From: Zasmidium citrigriseum
Lineage: Eukaryota; Ascomycota; Dothideomycetes; Mycosphaerellales; Mycosphaerellaceae
Assembly: GCA_002786025.1 (NCBI GenBank)
Contig: NHNW01000001.1
Location: forward strand, 744,001-808,000
Reading direction: 5' to 3'
DNA: 64,000 nt
Of this stretch, positions 44,834 through 55,800 are shown in pieces. Under the pieces are notes generated by a model. That model did no database searches. It was not told the origin of the DNA and saw nothing but the letters and a program-made list of their open reading frames with translations. Every line of letters begins with the position of its first letter. Within the stretch, counting starts at the first letter, position 1. The translations under genes were made by a program, and so were the position numbers.

Positions 44834-46882
44834 TCAATGACTCTCAGCCCACTGTCGGTAGAAATCCAAACAATCCGGATTCGCAACACTCGTGCTCGTC
44901 TTGATATTCAGACCACACAGAATCTGCTTGACGCTCTTCTCGATCTTCTTGCCGTTCGTTGTCACGGGTATATCCGGGCACTCGTCAATGATCCCCGGCA
45001 CATGTCGAGCAGATAGCTCCTTTCTCACCACGCTCTTGATGTCTTGCACCAGCTGGTCGTTGAACTTCTCGCCAGCTTTCATTTTGAGGAACAGAACGAC
45101 TGCTTCGTCATCGTCCTCTGCTCGTCTTCGTCCAATCGCAAGGCCGTCTTCGACTTGGTCTGGGAAATGCTTCAACAGGATGTTGTAAAGTTCTGCTGAT
45201 CCGAATCGTACGCCTGAGGGTTTGAGTACGCCGTCTGATCGACCAAGCATGATAAGACCGCCTGTCTCTGGGTTGAAGCGTACAAAGTCGCCGTGATGCC
45301 AGACGCCAGGGAACTCCTCGAAGTAAGAAGCCTTGTATTTGGACTCCCCATCCTTGCCCCAGAACATGACAGGTTGGCATGGAAATGGCTTTACGCACAC
45401 CAGATCTGCGGGCTCGCCTTGTTTGCTTACATCTTTACCCGCAAAGTCCCATGCTTGACAGGCCATTCCAAGGCCGAGCACTTGGATCTCGCCAGTGTAG
45501 ACAGGATGAAGCGGACAGGGTGCGCCAAAAAGAGAGATGATATCCGTACCGCCGGTGATTGACCCGAGATTGATTGCTCCGAAAGCTTTGTAGACGTATT
45601 GAAACGTTGACGGTGCTAGTGGGGAGCCTGTCGAGTATATCGCTTTGAGAGTCTTCAATGTCAGGCCTTGTTCACGAGGGAAGACGTTCCTTTGCTCTAA
45701 CACCGAAAGATACTTGGCGCTCGTCCCGAATTGATTTATGTCGAGTTCATCAATGAGCTTCGGCATGGCCATGTCGTCTTTGACGGATTCGCCATTTGAT
45801 AGACACTGGAAAGGTGAGCCATCGTAGAGGACAAGAGTTGCACCTGCGGCCAGGCCTGATACTAGCCAATGCCACATCATCCAAGTACACGTCGTGAAGT
45901 AGAAGAGTCGGTCGCCAGGTCTAATGTCGGATTGAAGGATGTGCTCTTTCTTGTGCTGTATCAAGGTGCCAATCGCGCCGTGAACGATGCACTTGGGAGC
46001 TCCTGTCGTTCCAGAGGAGTAAAGGATGTATACTGGAGTGTCAGGATCGAGTTGCTCAAAATGAAGTCCTCCTATTGTCGCTGCTGGCATGACGAATAGC
46101 TCGTAGCCATACACCTTCCTGGCCAATTCGAGTGTCGACAGTCCTTCGACATTCGAGCCCATTGACGATACCGTGTCGAAGACGATCGTTCCCCTCAAGC
46201 TCGGCAGGCCTTCCATGATATCTTTGACCTTCGGTAGCACAGGATGCGTCTTGCCATTATACATTACTGCGTTGTCCGTGAACAAAAGAGTGGGTTCGAT
46301 CTGTACCATTCGATCCAGAACAGCTGTGACACCAGTATCCGGACTAACAGCTGTCCAAATAGCTCCAAGTGAGGACGCAGCCAGCATAGCTACGAGAGCA
46401 TTGGTATGATTCGCAACATATCCTGCCACTCGATCTCCAGCCTTCAGTCCCAGCGATTTCATTCCACCCTGGCATTGCCGTACTCTTTCTCTCAGCTCTT
46501 TCCAAGTGACAGTCTCCCTCGTCGTCTCCGTTGCAGCAATGACAGCGGGGCTATTCTCATCCACCTCTTGCGTCGGGAACAGCAGATTCTCAGCAAAGTT
46601 CAACTTCGCACCTGGAAACCATGACGGTCGAGGGAACATCTTGTTCTCATCCGAGAGGACTCGTTCGTAGGGCTGTGACGTTCGAATACCGACATAGTCC
46701 CAGATCTCGCCCCAGGAGTCGGCGACGTTGTCTATGCTCCATTGGTAGAGATCTTTGTATGTCGAGAAGTTCTTGCTATGCTTTTTGTTTACGCGTTGGA
46801 GGAAATCCCAGAGCTTCGAGTCCCGGGGAGAGGGGTGTTGCCAGAGCATTTCGGCTGTTGAGGATCCATTCGTGTCGGCCAT
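44834..46882 (-). CDS. Acetoacetyl-CoA synthetase
   Basis: Single exon, 682 residues, beginning MADTNGSSTAEMLWQHPSP. An N-terminal ACAS-type helper domain (residues about 15-100, WDFLQRVNKKHSKNFSTYKDLYQWSIDN ... AKLNFAENLL) precedes the adenylate-forming core. Motifs: YSSGTTGAPKCIVHG (A3, about residue 290), TTCTWMMWHWLVSGLA, the A5 region SITGGTDIISLFGAPCPLHPVYTGEIQVLG, WHHGDFVRFNPETGGLIMLGRSDGVLKPSGVR (A7-A8) and a C-terminal catalytic Lys in TTNGKKIEKSVKQI. Length and the A5 sequence point to acetoacetate-CoA ligase rather than acetyl-CoA synthetase. It activates acetoacetate in the cytosol for sterol and lipid synthesis or leucine breakdown. Confidence 0.95.
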   Translation of the reverse strand: MADTNGSSTAEMLWQHPSPRDSKLWDFLQRVNKKHSKNFSTYKDLYQWSIDNVADSWGEIWDYVGIRTSQPYERVLSDENKMFPRPSWFPGAKLNFAENLLFPTQEVDENSPAVIAATETTRETVTWKELRERVRQCQGGMKSLGLKAGDRVAGYVANHTNALVAMLAASSLGAIWTAVSPDTGVTAVLDRMVQIEPTLLFTDNAVMYNGKTHPVLPKVKDIMEGLPSLRGTIVFDTVSSMGSNVEGLSTLELARKVYGYELFVMPAATIGGLHFEQLDPDTPVYILYSSGTTGAPKCIVHGAIGTLIQHKKEHILQSDIRPGDRLFYFTTCTWMMWHWLVSGLAAGATLVLYDGSPFQCLSNGESVKDDMAMPKLIDELDINQFGTSAKYLSVLEQRNVFPREQGLTLKTLKAIYSTGSPLAPSTFQYVYKAFGAINLGSITGGTDIISLFGAPCPLHPVYTGEIQVLGLGMACQAWDFAGKDVSKQGEPADLVCVKPFPCQPVMFWGKDGESKYKASYFEEFPGVWHHGDFVRFNPETGGLIMLGRSDGVLKPSGVRFGSAELYNILLKHFPDQVEDGLAIGRRRAEDDDEAVVLFLKMKAGEKFNDQLVQDIKSVVRKELSARHVPGIIDECPDIPVTTNGKKIEKSVKQILCGLNIKTSTSVANPDCLDFYRQWAESH

Positions 46883-47235
46883 GTTGTCAGTGTGGCTCGT
46901 ATGATATAGGACAGATCCGTGGGATTGTTTCGCCCTCAGTGGACTTTTTTGAAAGGATCACGAAGGGATACATTTTCGAGGGCCCTCTCAATGCTCGGAA
47001 GATGGTGGGGTTAGAGTTCTCCCAGGCGGAATTGCTCCTGCAGCTGCGAGCGGAACACGCGATGGGCTTTCCTTGCGAACGGATCCGATGATAACCGATC
47101 GAGAGAAATGTCGGTGGCTGGGCTTCTTCATTTCCGTGAGAGTGCAACGACGATGCAGGAGCAAACCAAAAATCAACTTTGTCATCGTTCCTATCTCGTT
47201 CCCTCCTCTATTTTTCTTGCCTCTCTTCTCTCTTC
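46883..47235. other. Intergenic, 353 bp
   Basis: Promoter side of acetoacetyl-CoA synthetase and 3' flank of the DUF1772 gene. No coding feature supported. Confidence 0.4.
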
Positions 47236-47871
47236 TCATCCAAGCCGAGAGAATGTCGCATATCCACTCAACAACGCAGCTGTCCCTCCAATGACATATC
47301 GAAAATCATTGATCTTCCTCCAAAACCGAATCAACTCCTTCAACTCCGTCTTCTCAGCCCACCGCCTAGACGTCTGCGTGGCACTGTGTTTAACCACAGT
47401 CGGCGAGAATATACTCGTCTCACCCCAATTCATGCCCTCGTCCTTCAACAGGCCTTGGATCTTCCACTTCAAAGCCCCGTTGATGCCCGGCTCCATGTAC
47501 AAAAAGGTTATGGGCGCAATGCTGAAGATGCAAAGGGCTGCTGCGATGTAGAGATTTCTTTGCAGTGCTGATTTGGCTGTTGTTGCCAGAAAAGCGTTTG
47601 CTGCTGTTCCTGGACCAACTATCGGAGGGACCCAGATGGGACCGAGTTGGTAGCCTTGCAGCCATTGTTTGGCGGCAACTTTGGTTGGGGCGTGGTCGAC
47701 AATTGGTTGTACGAAAATTATACTGTCTGTGGGAAGTCAGCGGTGCCAGTCGATCGAACGGTGAGGCTTCTCACATTGACTTGTGATTCCACAGAAGAGA
47801 GTCGGAGCCACAACTCCAACAAACCTCGCAACAGCAAGAAGAGCTGGCGATGAGCTCAGGTCTGAAGCCAT
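47236..47871 (-). CDS. DUF1772 (anthrone-oxygenase-like) membrane protein
   Basis: Exon 1 47871-47775 and exon 2 47726-47236 around a 48 nt intron (gtgaga...cacag); 195 residues. Hydrophobic helices are at residues about 12-30 (LLAVARFVGVVAPTLFCGIT), 90-115 (NLYIAAALCIFSIAPITFLYM) and the C-terminal helix (YVIGGTAALLSGYATF). Spacing, the mid-protein QYSIIFVQPIVDHAPTK and the WKIQGLLKDEG segment before a charged stretch (ELKELIRFWRKIN) fit the DUF1772 family. Some members act as anthrone oxygenases in polyketide clusters, but no polyketide synthase is near, so the function here is unknown. An alternative donor (gtcaat, ten bases earlier) also keeps frame. Confidence 0.78.
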
Positions 47872-48549
47872 GGAGGTAAGAGAAGGTTTCGTATCCTCTC
47901 CTCCTCCTCCTGCAATACGACCGCTCAAATTCAACTCAGCGAGACCGAGAGGTTTCAAGGCACTTTATAACCGCAAGGCATGTCAACCGACTCAAGACCA
48001 TTTTTTCAGCTCGCCAAACACCTGGCATCTTCCTGCCGACGATCCATGGGCTACTGCGGAAGCTGACACTCCAGAAACCAATTGAGTTTGCGTGTCATGC
48101 AAGGGAAATCTTGGAAGGATCGGATGTGGTGGGCTGAAAAGGTGTTTCGCGGCCCAGACGAGACAGAACTGGCCAAGCCATCGTTGTCGATGGGTTTCAC
48201 GGCAGAGGTTGAGTCTTGTGGCTGAATCAAGCTATGATGAGGGAGGGAGGGCAGGAAAAAGACATGGTGGTGGTACCGTTAACGGTGGTCGTCCAGGTTC
48301 ACCTACAATGAAGGGTCAAGGGTTTTCGAAGATATCTTGAGCAAATCGTATCCAAACGTGCTGTAACTTCAGGGGCACGTTGCTGGCATCGTTGTCGTCG
48401 TCTACAAGGCCTTTGTAGTGGTCGTGGTCGCTAGGTCCGCTGCCCAGAAGCCGGTGGGTCCGGATCAACGATATCCCGTTGAAGAGTCATATTTTGACAC
48501 AGATTTTTGATCTCCATCAGCTCGAGGACACCTCGAGTCTATTCCCAGC
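47872..48549. other. Intergenic, 678 bp
   Basis: Upstream of the DUF1772 gene and of the tRNA. Open frames here are short and overlapping; nothing supported. Confidence 0.4.
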
Positions 48550-48695
48550 GGCTCAATGGTCTAGGGGTATGATTCTTGCTTTGGGAGCCTCAAAAGGCCG
48601 CAATTGCAAGAGGTGTTAGTGGTGCCCAATATCCACCATCTTTCGAGCATTATACTAACAGTTTCACAGCCCGCGTTCAAATCGCGGTTGAGCCC
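48550..48695 (+). tRNA. tRNA-Pro (UGG) with two intervening sequences
   Basis: Acceptor stem GGCTCAA (48550-48556) pairs perfectly with TTGAGCC (48688-48694). The D arm follows as TGGTCTAGGGGTATGAT. Anticodon arm is CTTGC TTTGGG ... T GCAAG with anticodon TGG at 48582-48584. The T arm is CCGCG TTCAAAT CGCGG (48671-48687). A 19 nt intron at 48586-48604 sits at the canonical position 37/38. A second insertion, 48613-48669, separates the anticodon stem from the T stem and must be removed for a normal cloverleaf. Removing 57 nt (GT to AG) leaves a 3 nt variable loop; removing 56 nt leaves the usual AGGC. A box and B box are intact for Pol III. Confidence 0.88.
48613..48669 (+). other. Spliceosomal-intron-like insertion in the tRNA-Pro gene
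   Basis: 57 nt beginning gtgttag, containing the perfect branch site TACTAAC ten bases from the terminal cag. Its length equals that of ordinary introns in this window (48-64 nt). Position is the variable loop, where no tRNA-endonuclease intron is expected. Confidence 0.65.
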
Positions 48696-49422
48696 TCGCT
48701 TTTTGCTTCGTTCAATAGTATTTTTATACAGACTCGGCGTTCAAGTCGTGGACTCGAGTCAAATATTGTTGTGAATGCGATTCGATATGGAAGCAATAGT
48801 ACTCATTTTTTTGGGCCCAGAAATCGTGACCAGAGACCACTCGCTATGAGAATTGCATCCAATCGATTGTTTAACCATCTTCATGATGTACGCACCTGGG
48901 AGTAGGAAAAGACGTTGATGATTTTTTGCTTTGGATCTTGATAATTTTCCAGTTCATGAGAAAAATTGTATTTGGTGAGACATCAAGTTCTAAAGACTCC
49001 TACACTCGCCCCGTATACGCCTGAATTCTTTGAGCAGGTCGCAAGACCGATTAGTCGCAGAGATATGGAATGTCGAACTTGATATCGGTTGAACAGGATC
49101 GAGTATCAAGACATGATGTTGGGCTTTGTTCGATTCCATTTCAAGAACCCTGGCTGGACATCACCTCTTTCTCATCGATGTTGTGCAGCGACGATCAACG
49201 TTCCCTACTCGATATCGCCCAGAACGATATCACAGAGCTTCTCAGACTTCAACTGAACCGTCTGTCTCACGACCACTTCAATACCAGACAAAGCGTTTCG
49301 AAGCAACACCATGATCCATCATATCGATCGAAACCAGACATTGCATCCCCATCAGATACGCAAGTACTTAAGCAAAGCATAGAGCCATCCATAGCGCAAC
49401 ACATCCCTCAGATCTCACAAAC
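48696..49422. other. Intergenic, 727 bp
   Basis: Between the tRNA and the SET fragment. A 118-codon frame (49070-49426) overlaps the SET start by four bases and may be 5' flanking sequence; no domain recognised. A weak T-arm-like string near 48735 has no matching acceptor stem. Confidence 0.4.
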
Positions 49423-49908
49423 ATGAACACCATCCCACCCGCCTACATAATCCTCCACAACCGCCTCCTCACCAGCACCTCCATCCCAAAAGGTCACCCT
49501 ATCCTATCCTTCTCCGCCCACACATGCACCCTCTCCGCCAACGCCGCCATCGCCCACATCCCACACTCCTGCATCCCCAACGCCTTCCAACACTTCGACC
49601 GCGAAACCAACGAAGTAATCATTCGAGCCCTCGAAGACCTTCCCGAAGGAACGGAAGTAACGATAAGTTTCGAGCATGATATCGAGACGTTTCTTTTGTC
49701 GAAGCAGCAAAGACTGCAACGGATCAGATCATATTTTGGGGCGCAGCTCAACTGTACTTGTCCGGCCTGCGGTCCGGTTGATTCGATCAGTGGCAAAGAC
49801 GACGCTCTCCGTATCGAGACGGCTGCCTTGTTGGAGCTGATCAAACCCCTCCCCTACCTCCCAAGTCAGGCGCGGTCCTACGAAGGCAAGTACGAGAAAG
49901 CCACGTGA
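49423..49908 (+). CDS. SET-domain protein, probably truncated
   Basis: 161 residues from the ATG at 49423. The C-terminal half of a SET domain is clear: NAAIAHIPHSCIPNAFQHFDRETNEVIIRALEDLPEGTEVTISFEHD (NHSC-type and GEEITISY-type motifs, diverged), then a post-SET cysteine motif LNCTCPACG. The usual N-terminal SET strands (GxGLFA) are replaced by a short sequence IPKGHPILSFSAH, as in small fungal SMYD-like proteins. Relatives normally continue for hundreds of residues; here the frame stops at 49908, about 430 bases before the RIP-mutated block. Could be a lysine methyltransferase remnant or a short paralogue. Confidence 0.6.
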   Translation: MNTIPPAYIILHNRLLTSTSIPKGHPILSFSAHTCTLSANAAIAHIPHSCIPNAFQHFDRETNEVIIRALEDLPEGTEVTISFEHDIETFLLSKQQRLQRIRSYFGAQLNCTCPACGPVDSISGKDDALRIETAALLELIKPLPYLPSQARSYEGKYEKAT

Positions 49909-50339
49909 AGTCGGTTCCAGTCGGGTGGTGAGGCTTGCTTGATTTGGTTAGTGGGTGAGCGACGTCTTCTACGGAGCGCCTGAAGCCATAATGTAGCAAA
50001 GGGTCATCCAGCGGCTATCTCAAAATCGATATTCTTAAATAGCCCAACACACCACCAAAATTTGTATGAGCAAGTGGGAAAACGGCTATGGAGAATTACA
50101 TAGCGCGATAGACAATGAGCACAGAAAATGAAATTTTCAGAAACTAAAGGAGGAGATAGAGGTCTTCTGCAAAATCACGCCCTAAAATTTGCCCTCCCTA
50201 GTCACAAGGCAGCAAGTAAATGCCGAAACCAGTCGCGACAACGCGTAGGAGTGACCTTTCTAGTGCCCTCTATAACCTCCAAGTGTTTGCTAGAGCTAGT
50301 ATTTACTCTTTGTGCCGAAATGGAACCTTAAAGCCTACT
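49909..50339. other. Unmutated border of the RIP block
   Basis: About 430 bases with normal CpA/TpG content and no gene. CpA and TpG become rare from about 50,340. Confidence 0.5.
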
Positions 50340-50955
50340 AGTATTTAAAGCTAGCTTCTATCCCCTCCGATACTAAACTAAACTTACTAAACCCGCCCGC
50401 GTACGTTAGATACTCTATACACTCGATACTAACTATATACTCGACACTAAACACTATACCTAAGCGGAAGAGTAGTACTAGCCGTAGGCTAAAGGCGACG
50501 GCCGCTAGCGATAAGAACCTATCGGTAAAGGAGCGTCGGTAGGCTAAGAAAGATACGAAGAAGGCGGCGAAGTAGGCGGCGGCTATTACACTACTTCTAG
50601 GTCGGGGTGTAGTAACTCGAGTCGCCTCTAAGTTTAGTATCCCTTCTATCCCTCTCCCTCTAGATCTAGCGAAGCGATATAAGTACTTCTAGTAGCGTAT
50701 TACCCGCCTTAAGACTAGGCCGCTAGCTAACCTCGAGGTATACTAATAGCTTATCGACGATATTAGCTAGTACCCCGAGGCGCTCGATCTTTAGCGACTA
50801 CTCCTCGAGCTTAGTATATAGAGGGTACTTAAACTCGAGTACCCTAATAAGGACTACGTACTAAGCGAGTTCTAGGTTAATTACTTATATACTATTATCT
50901 TTAGCTACTACGATATATTAATAATCGCCCGTACGGGTATAGGAAAGGTAAGTAC

Positions 50956-51048
50956 CCTTACGACTAGTCCTTACGACTAGTCCTTACGACTAGTCCTTAC
51001 GACTAGTCCTTATAACTAGTCCTTACGAGAGCGTCCTTACGAGAGCGT
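50956..51048 (+). repeat. 13-14 nt tandem repeat in the helicase remnant
   Basis: About five units of CCTTACGACTAGT followed by two of CCTTACGAGAGCGT. It starts just after the gtaagt donor that follows helicase motif I, so it probably expanded within an intron; a TACTAAT branch-like site lies downstream (about 51057). Confidence 0.85.
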
Positions 51049-51589
51049 CGAGTCTATTACTAATAGCGAACAATAGAGTCTAGTATACCTATACTATACC
51101 TACCTTACTAGTAAATAGATCGTCGAGGTTACTACTCTTAATTAGCTTAGTAAGGAATAGGCGAATAAGGTAAAGGTTATTAGCTAGAGAGTCGTAAAGA
51201 AGGAGAATCTTATTATTAATACTATTAATATTACCGCCGAGAATAAGAGGAAGGATCTAGACTTACTAAAGAAGTTCGAGGATAGTATAGCCTAGGTCGT
51301 AATCTTAAGTCTAGAGTAAGCTATCTCGCTAGAATTTCGAGAGATCCTCTAGAAGCTAGAAGTACGTAATCGCGTTAGACTATATATTATCGACGAGGTC
51401 TACCTTATTAAGAAGTAGTAGTCCTTTAGAAGCGAGTTTGTAGAACTATACTTAGTTCGCTAGTTACTACCTCGTTACGCCTTACTTCTAGCCTACTCTA
51501 CGACCTTAACTAACGAGGTTAAGTAGTACGTCTTAACCTATTATAGATTCCGAGAGTTAGGTAATAAGGAGTTCTATACTAAGGTATAT

Positions 51590-51660
51590 AGTCTAGTAGT
51601 CTAGTAGTCTAGTAGTCTAGTAGTCTAGTAGTCTAGTAGTCTAGTAGTCTAGTAGTCTAG
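51590..51660 (+). repeat. 8-nt tandem repeat GTCTAGTA
   Basis: Nearly nine perfect copies of an 8-mer between helicase motifs III and IV. Not a multiple of three, so expansion would frameshift a coding copy. Confidence 0.9.
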
Positions 51661-52249
51661 CTAACCGTATTATAGGTCCTACGCGCTAGTATTACCTAGC
51701 TAGATATTACGTATATCTTTAAGAATATCCCTAAGGAGCTATATAGCCGTAATAACTACGATATATTATACTTTATTATCGAGAACGCCGTTAATACCGC
51801 TAGTAAAGCTACGCCTAATAAGATTCGTATTACTCTTATCTTTATCGATAGACGTAAGCGTATCGAGAAGTATTACTAGAGAATCCGTTACTAGTTAGTT
51901 AAGAAAATAGAAGATTAAGCTAATCTAAAGAAGCGATATTCCTAGGATCGTAGCGGCGTAAATATTCGAGTCCTTATTAACTATATATCTAGTCTAGTAC
52001 TAGATAAAGACTAAGAGACGAGGTAAGGAGAGAACTATATTATATCGAAGATATTTACTAACGGCGTTATTCTTAGGTATAATACCTTCGCGGATAGTAA
52101 GTACTATATTATAGTCGCTACTATACTCTAGAGTACTAGTATAGACTTCGATAACGTCGAAGACGCCGTTATCTACGACTTACTAATCTTAGGTAACGTT
52201 AAGGATCCCTTCTAGCGTATAGGACGTATAGGGCGGTCTAATAAAGTAG

Positions 52250-52254
52250 ATAAG
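52250..52254 (+). repeat. Target-site duplication, left copy (ATAAG)
   Basis: Matches ATAAG at 59427-59431 immediately after the 3' LTR. Confidence 0.85.
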
Positions 52255-52442
52255 TGTAAAGGGCGATACCCTATAAGCTTAGTACTAGCCTAAGGTATAA
52301 AGCCTATACTCTCGGCTACGAGGAGGCTTAGCATACCGTGCTTTTCTCCTCGGTCCCCGATAGATAGATTCCTCTTTCCTTCTTTATCGAACCTATTATA
52401 TACTACATCGAGCTTTAGTATATATGCTACTTACCCGTAATA
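52255..52442 (+). repeat. 5' LTR of the chromovirus
   Basis: 188 bp, starts TGTAAAGGGCG and ends CGTAATA. Nearly identical to 59239-59426; the differences are mostly C/T and G/A transitions expected from RIP. Confidence 0.93.
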
Positions 52443-52899
52443 TTAGGTTCGATTAACATTATAGACGCCTCGAGCTTCTTCGCGGAAGCTAACGTAAACA
52501 CCCCGGGGAACGACTCCCCTAGGTAGAAGCTAACGCTAGCTACTATATAGCGTATCCTCGAAGAGATATACAATCGCTAGTAGACGATAGAGACTAAATT
52601 ATAGTCGACGAGAGCCGCGCTCTAATAGTCGGAGGCCGCTTAATAAACCGTAGCGGCTAGTCTAAGCTAGTACTAAGGAGCTACTACGAATAAGCTCCTA
52701 TAGCGTTTAGTAGAGGCCCTTCGACCTTCTACCGCGACGACCGCTACCGCGCCTATAGTCCCCGTATAGGAAACTACGGGACCTAGGGAATAGAGACTAC
52801 CTACCTAGGATAGCTAGGCTAATACGTTCCGCGACTATTTTAGTCGGATTTAGAGCTCTTACTACGTACGTTCCGCGCTAAGACCCTCGCTCCCCGCGG

Positions 52900-55800
52900 A
52901 ATATTACTAGAACGTTATCTACGATACCCTACCTACCGATAAGCGAGCCTAGATTAGATACTTCTAGGAATACGGCTACCTAACTAGCGGTAAGGATCCC
53001 GTCGTTTTCTTTACGTAACTCGAAGATATTTTCGCGGATAGTAACGAAGCCGCGAAGGCACTAGAGAAACTAATAGTACTAAAACATACTAATAGGTAGC
53101 CGTAGTACGAATACTAGCTAGATTTCGACGGACTCCTACTATCGGCTAGCGGAAGCTACTAGACCGACGTATCTAAGATTAGGTACCTTAAGAACTCGTT
53201 CTCGAACTCCGCTACTTCTAATACGGTTACTATAGCTAAGTATATAGACTACTACCGCTTTACTAAGGAGGTAGAAAGGATTATAACTAACTACGAGAAT
53301 ACCGACTAGTTTAAGGCGGCTAATAGAAGATAGTTAGAGAAGAAGGGTAAGGACTCCGCGAGTTCTACCCTAGGTAGTACGTAACTATACCTAGTTCCTA
53401 CGGTAGTACCCTAAACCGACTCCGATAGGGACGTCGTTATAAATAACGCGCGAACTAGCGGTAACCGCGGTAAAGGACGCGGAGGGCGCTAAGGAGGCTC
53501 GGGAGGAGGACGACCTCCCCCTAGTAGGAAATAAAGAGCTAAGTAGGTTAATAATATAGAAAGGGAGAGACGCCGTAAGAAGAAGCTCTACTTCCGCTAT
53601 AGAGTAGGCGGACACCGTATTCGTTATTACCCCTACGTACCTACGGTATAGCCTACTACGATTAACGCTACTCTCGCGTAGCTTTTACTAGAGGCTAACG
53701 AAGAACCCGCGGAGAACGACGACGAAGATTAGGGAAAAGAGTAGCTCCCGCTTAGAGTTAGGAGCTAGGAGTTACCTAAATATTAGTAGAAAAATAGGAT
53801 AGAGTTAAGGAGGACATAAACGGAAACCTTATATATACCGACGTAGTCCTATAAAATAACGTCGGAACCTCTACTCTTATCGATAAAGGTTATTAATGTT
53901 ATACTATAATTAACGCTAGCCTTATAAAAGGCCTCGGACTAAGCTACGTAAGCCGCGAAGTCCGCGAAGTAAAAGGAGCGTCCTTAGCGATAAAGGGCGC
54001 GAATATCGTTAGTATAGTCGCTTTCCGTATAGAAATCGACGGATACTTATAGATAGTATATATATACGTAGTACTAAGCCTAGTATTCCTACTAATCTTA
54101 GGAAATCCCTAGAAGGTATATAATAAAGTTAGGACCGCGCCTAAAAAGCGGCGGTTCTACTATAGACGAGCGAAACGATAGATATAGGAGGGGCGTAACT
54201 ATTACGAGTTCGAGGATAGCGGGAGCGTAGCTACGCTCTCCGCTAGTTTTACTACGCTCGCCGCGGCTATAGCGGAGGATATTAAGAAAGTACTTAAGCT
54301 TAAGGAATACCTAACTATAGAGGCCCTATAAAAACGACTACCTCCCGAGGTCCGAGACCTAGCTCCGCTATTTTGTCGTCGGGAGGCTAAGAAGTTAGCC
54401 CCCTATAGGCTAGATATCGACTATCGTATCGAGCTCCGCGAGAAACCCGACGGATCCTAGCCTATACTCCCCTAGAGCCCTCTATATAGTATATCGAAGT
54501 AGGAGCTACTCGTACTACGGAAGACGCTAGACGAGCTCCTTTAAAAGGGCTATATCTAGCCTTCTAACTTAGAAGCTACGGCTCCCGTACTTTTTGTTCG
54601 GAAGCCGGGTAGAGGTTTACGTTTCTATTACGATTATAGAGGATTTAACGCTCTTACGAAGTAGGATAGGTACCCGCTTCCCTTAATACCGGAGACCTTA
54701 CGAAATCTTACGGAAGCTAAGTAGTTAACGAAGGTCGACGTCGTTTTAGCGTTCTACTAGATTAGAATAGCGGAAGGCTACGAGTATAAGACCGCCTTCC
54801 GTACTAGATTCGGCTCCTTCGAATAGCTTATATACCCGTTCGGGTTATCGGGGGCTCTAGTAACATTTTAACGGTATATTAACACTTTGTTACGGGAACA
54901 CTTAGACGATTTCGCCTCGGCCTATATCGATAACGTAATTATCTACTCTAACGGTACGAAAGAAGATTATTTCTATAAAGTTCGTACCGTTCTCCGTAAA
55001 CTTTAGAAAGGAGGCCTATATATTAACCTAGATAAGAGCGAGTTCGTATAGAAGTAGATTAAGTACCTTAGGTTTATTATTTACGCCGATAGTAAAGGGG
55101 TGTCTACCGACCCTAAGAAGGTAGAAGCCGTAAGGAAATAGGCGGTACCTAGGACGTAGAAGGAGGTACGGAGATTCCTAGGGTTTACTAACTACTACCG
55201 TATATTTATACTTAACTATTTAAAGATTACCGTACCTTTAACGGCGCTTACCGGTAAAGGCACGACGTTCTCCTAGGGAGAGGACTAGGAACGTACCTTC
55301 GAATCGCTAAAAGATAAGTTTTGTTAGGCTCTAGTACTTACTTAGTAGGACCCGACGCTTCCGACCTTCCTCGAGACAGATTATAGTAGTTTCGTAATAG
55401 GTGGCGCTCTTATACAAGAAAAGAACGGAGTCCGTAGACTAGTAGGCTTCTTCTCGTAGAAGCTTAATAAGTCCGAGATTAACTACGATATCTACGACAA
55501 AGAAATACTTATAGTAGTGTCTAGTATTAAGTTCTAGGAACCCGAGCTAAAAGCTTATAGTCCCTTTATAATTTAGACGGACTATAAGAACCTAGAGTAC
55601 TTTATAGTAAAGAGGTAGCTATAAGAACGATAGATTCGTTAGTAGGAGACCCTTACTAAGTTTTAGTTCTCCTTAATTTATAGGCCGGGTACCGAAGCGG
55701 TAATCCCGGACGCCCTTTCGAGGAGAGAGTAGGATACGTTAGGAGCTAACGATAAACTCTCGCGGTTTCGCCGCTTTTTAGACCCGGATCGTATACTAAA

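Larger units (their letters stand above)
50340..52254 (+). pseudogene. RIP-destroyed RecQ/telomere-linked-type helicase, 5' part
   Basis: Reading through the stops produced by C-to-T change, the + strand shows superfamily-2 helicase motifs in order. Motif I is ILIIARTGIGK (50915-50947), followed directly by gtaagt, a likely intron. Motif II is IIDEVY, DEVH before mutation (about 51386-51403); STTL, originally SATL (51497-51508), is motif III. A motif IV-like stretch IRITLIFIDRRKRIEKY lies near 51825-51875. The segment IDFDNVEDAVIYDLLILGN and the motif VI RIGRIGR (52216-52236) follow. This is RecQ-like and resembles subtelomeric TLH helicases of fungi, which are usually repeated and therefore RIP targets. 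The frame runs up to codon AAG at 52252-52254, where a retroelement is inserted; it resumes at 59432. Confidence 0.75.

Noticed and set aside
48725..48765. T-arm-like string GGCGTTCAAGTCGTGG downstream of the tRNA
   Set aside because: Imperfect T stem and no acceptor or anticodon arm nearby.
53391..53615. 74-codon open frame on the minus strand within the retroelement
   Set aside because: It lies antisense to the Gag zinc-knuckle region; RIP removes TGA stops, so chance open frames are expected.
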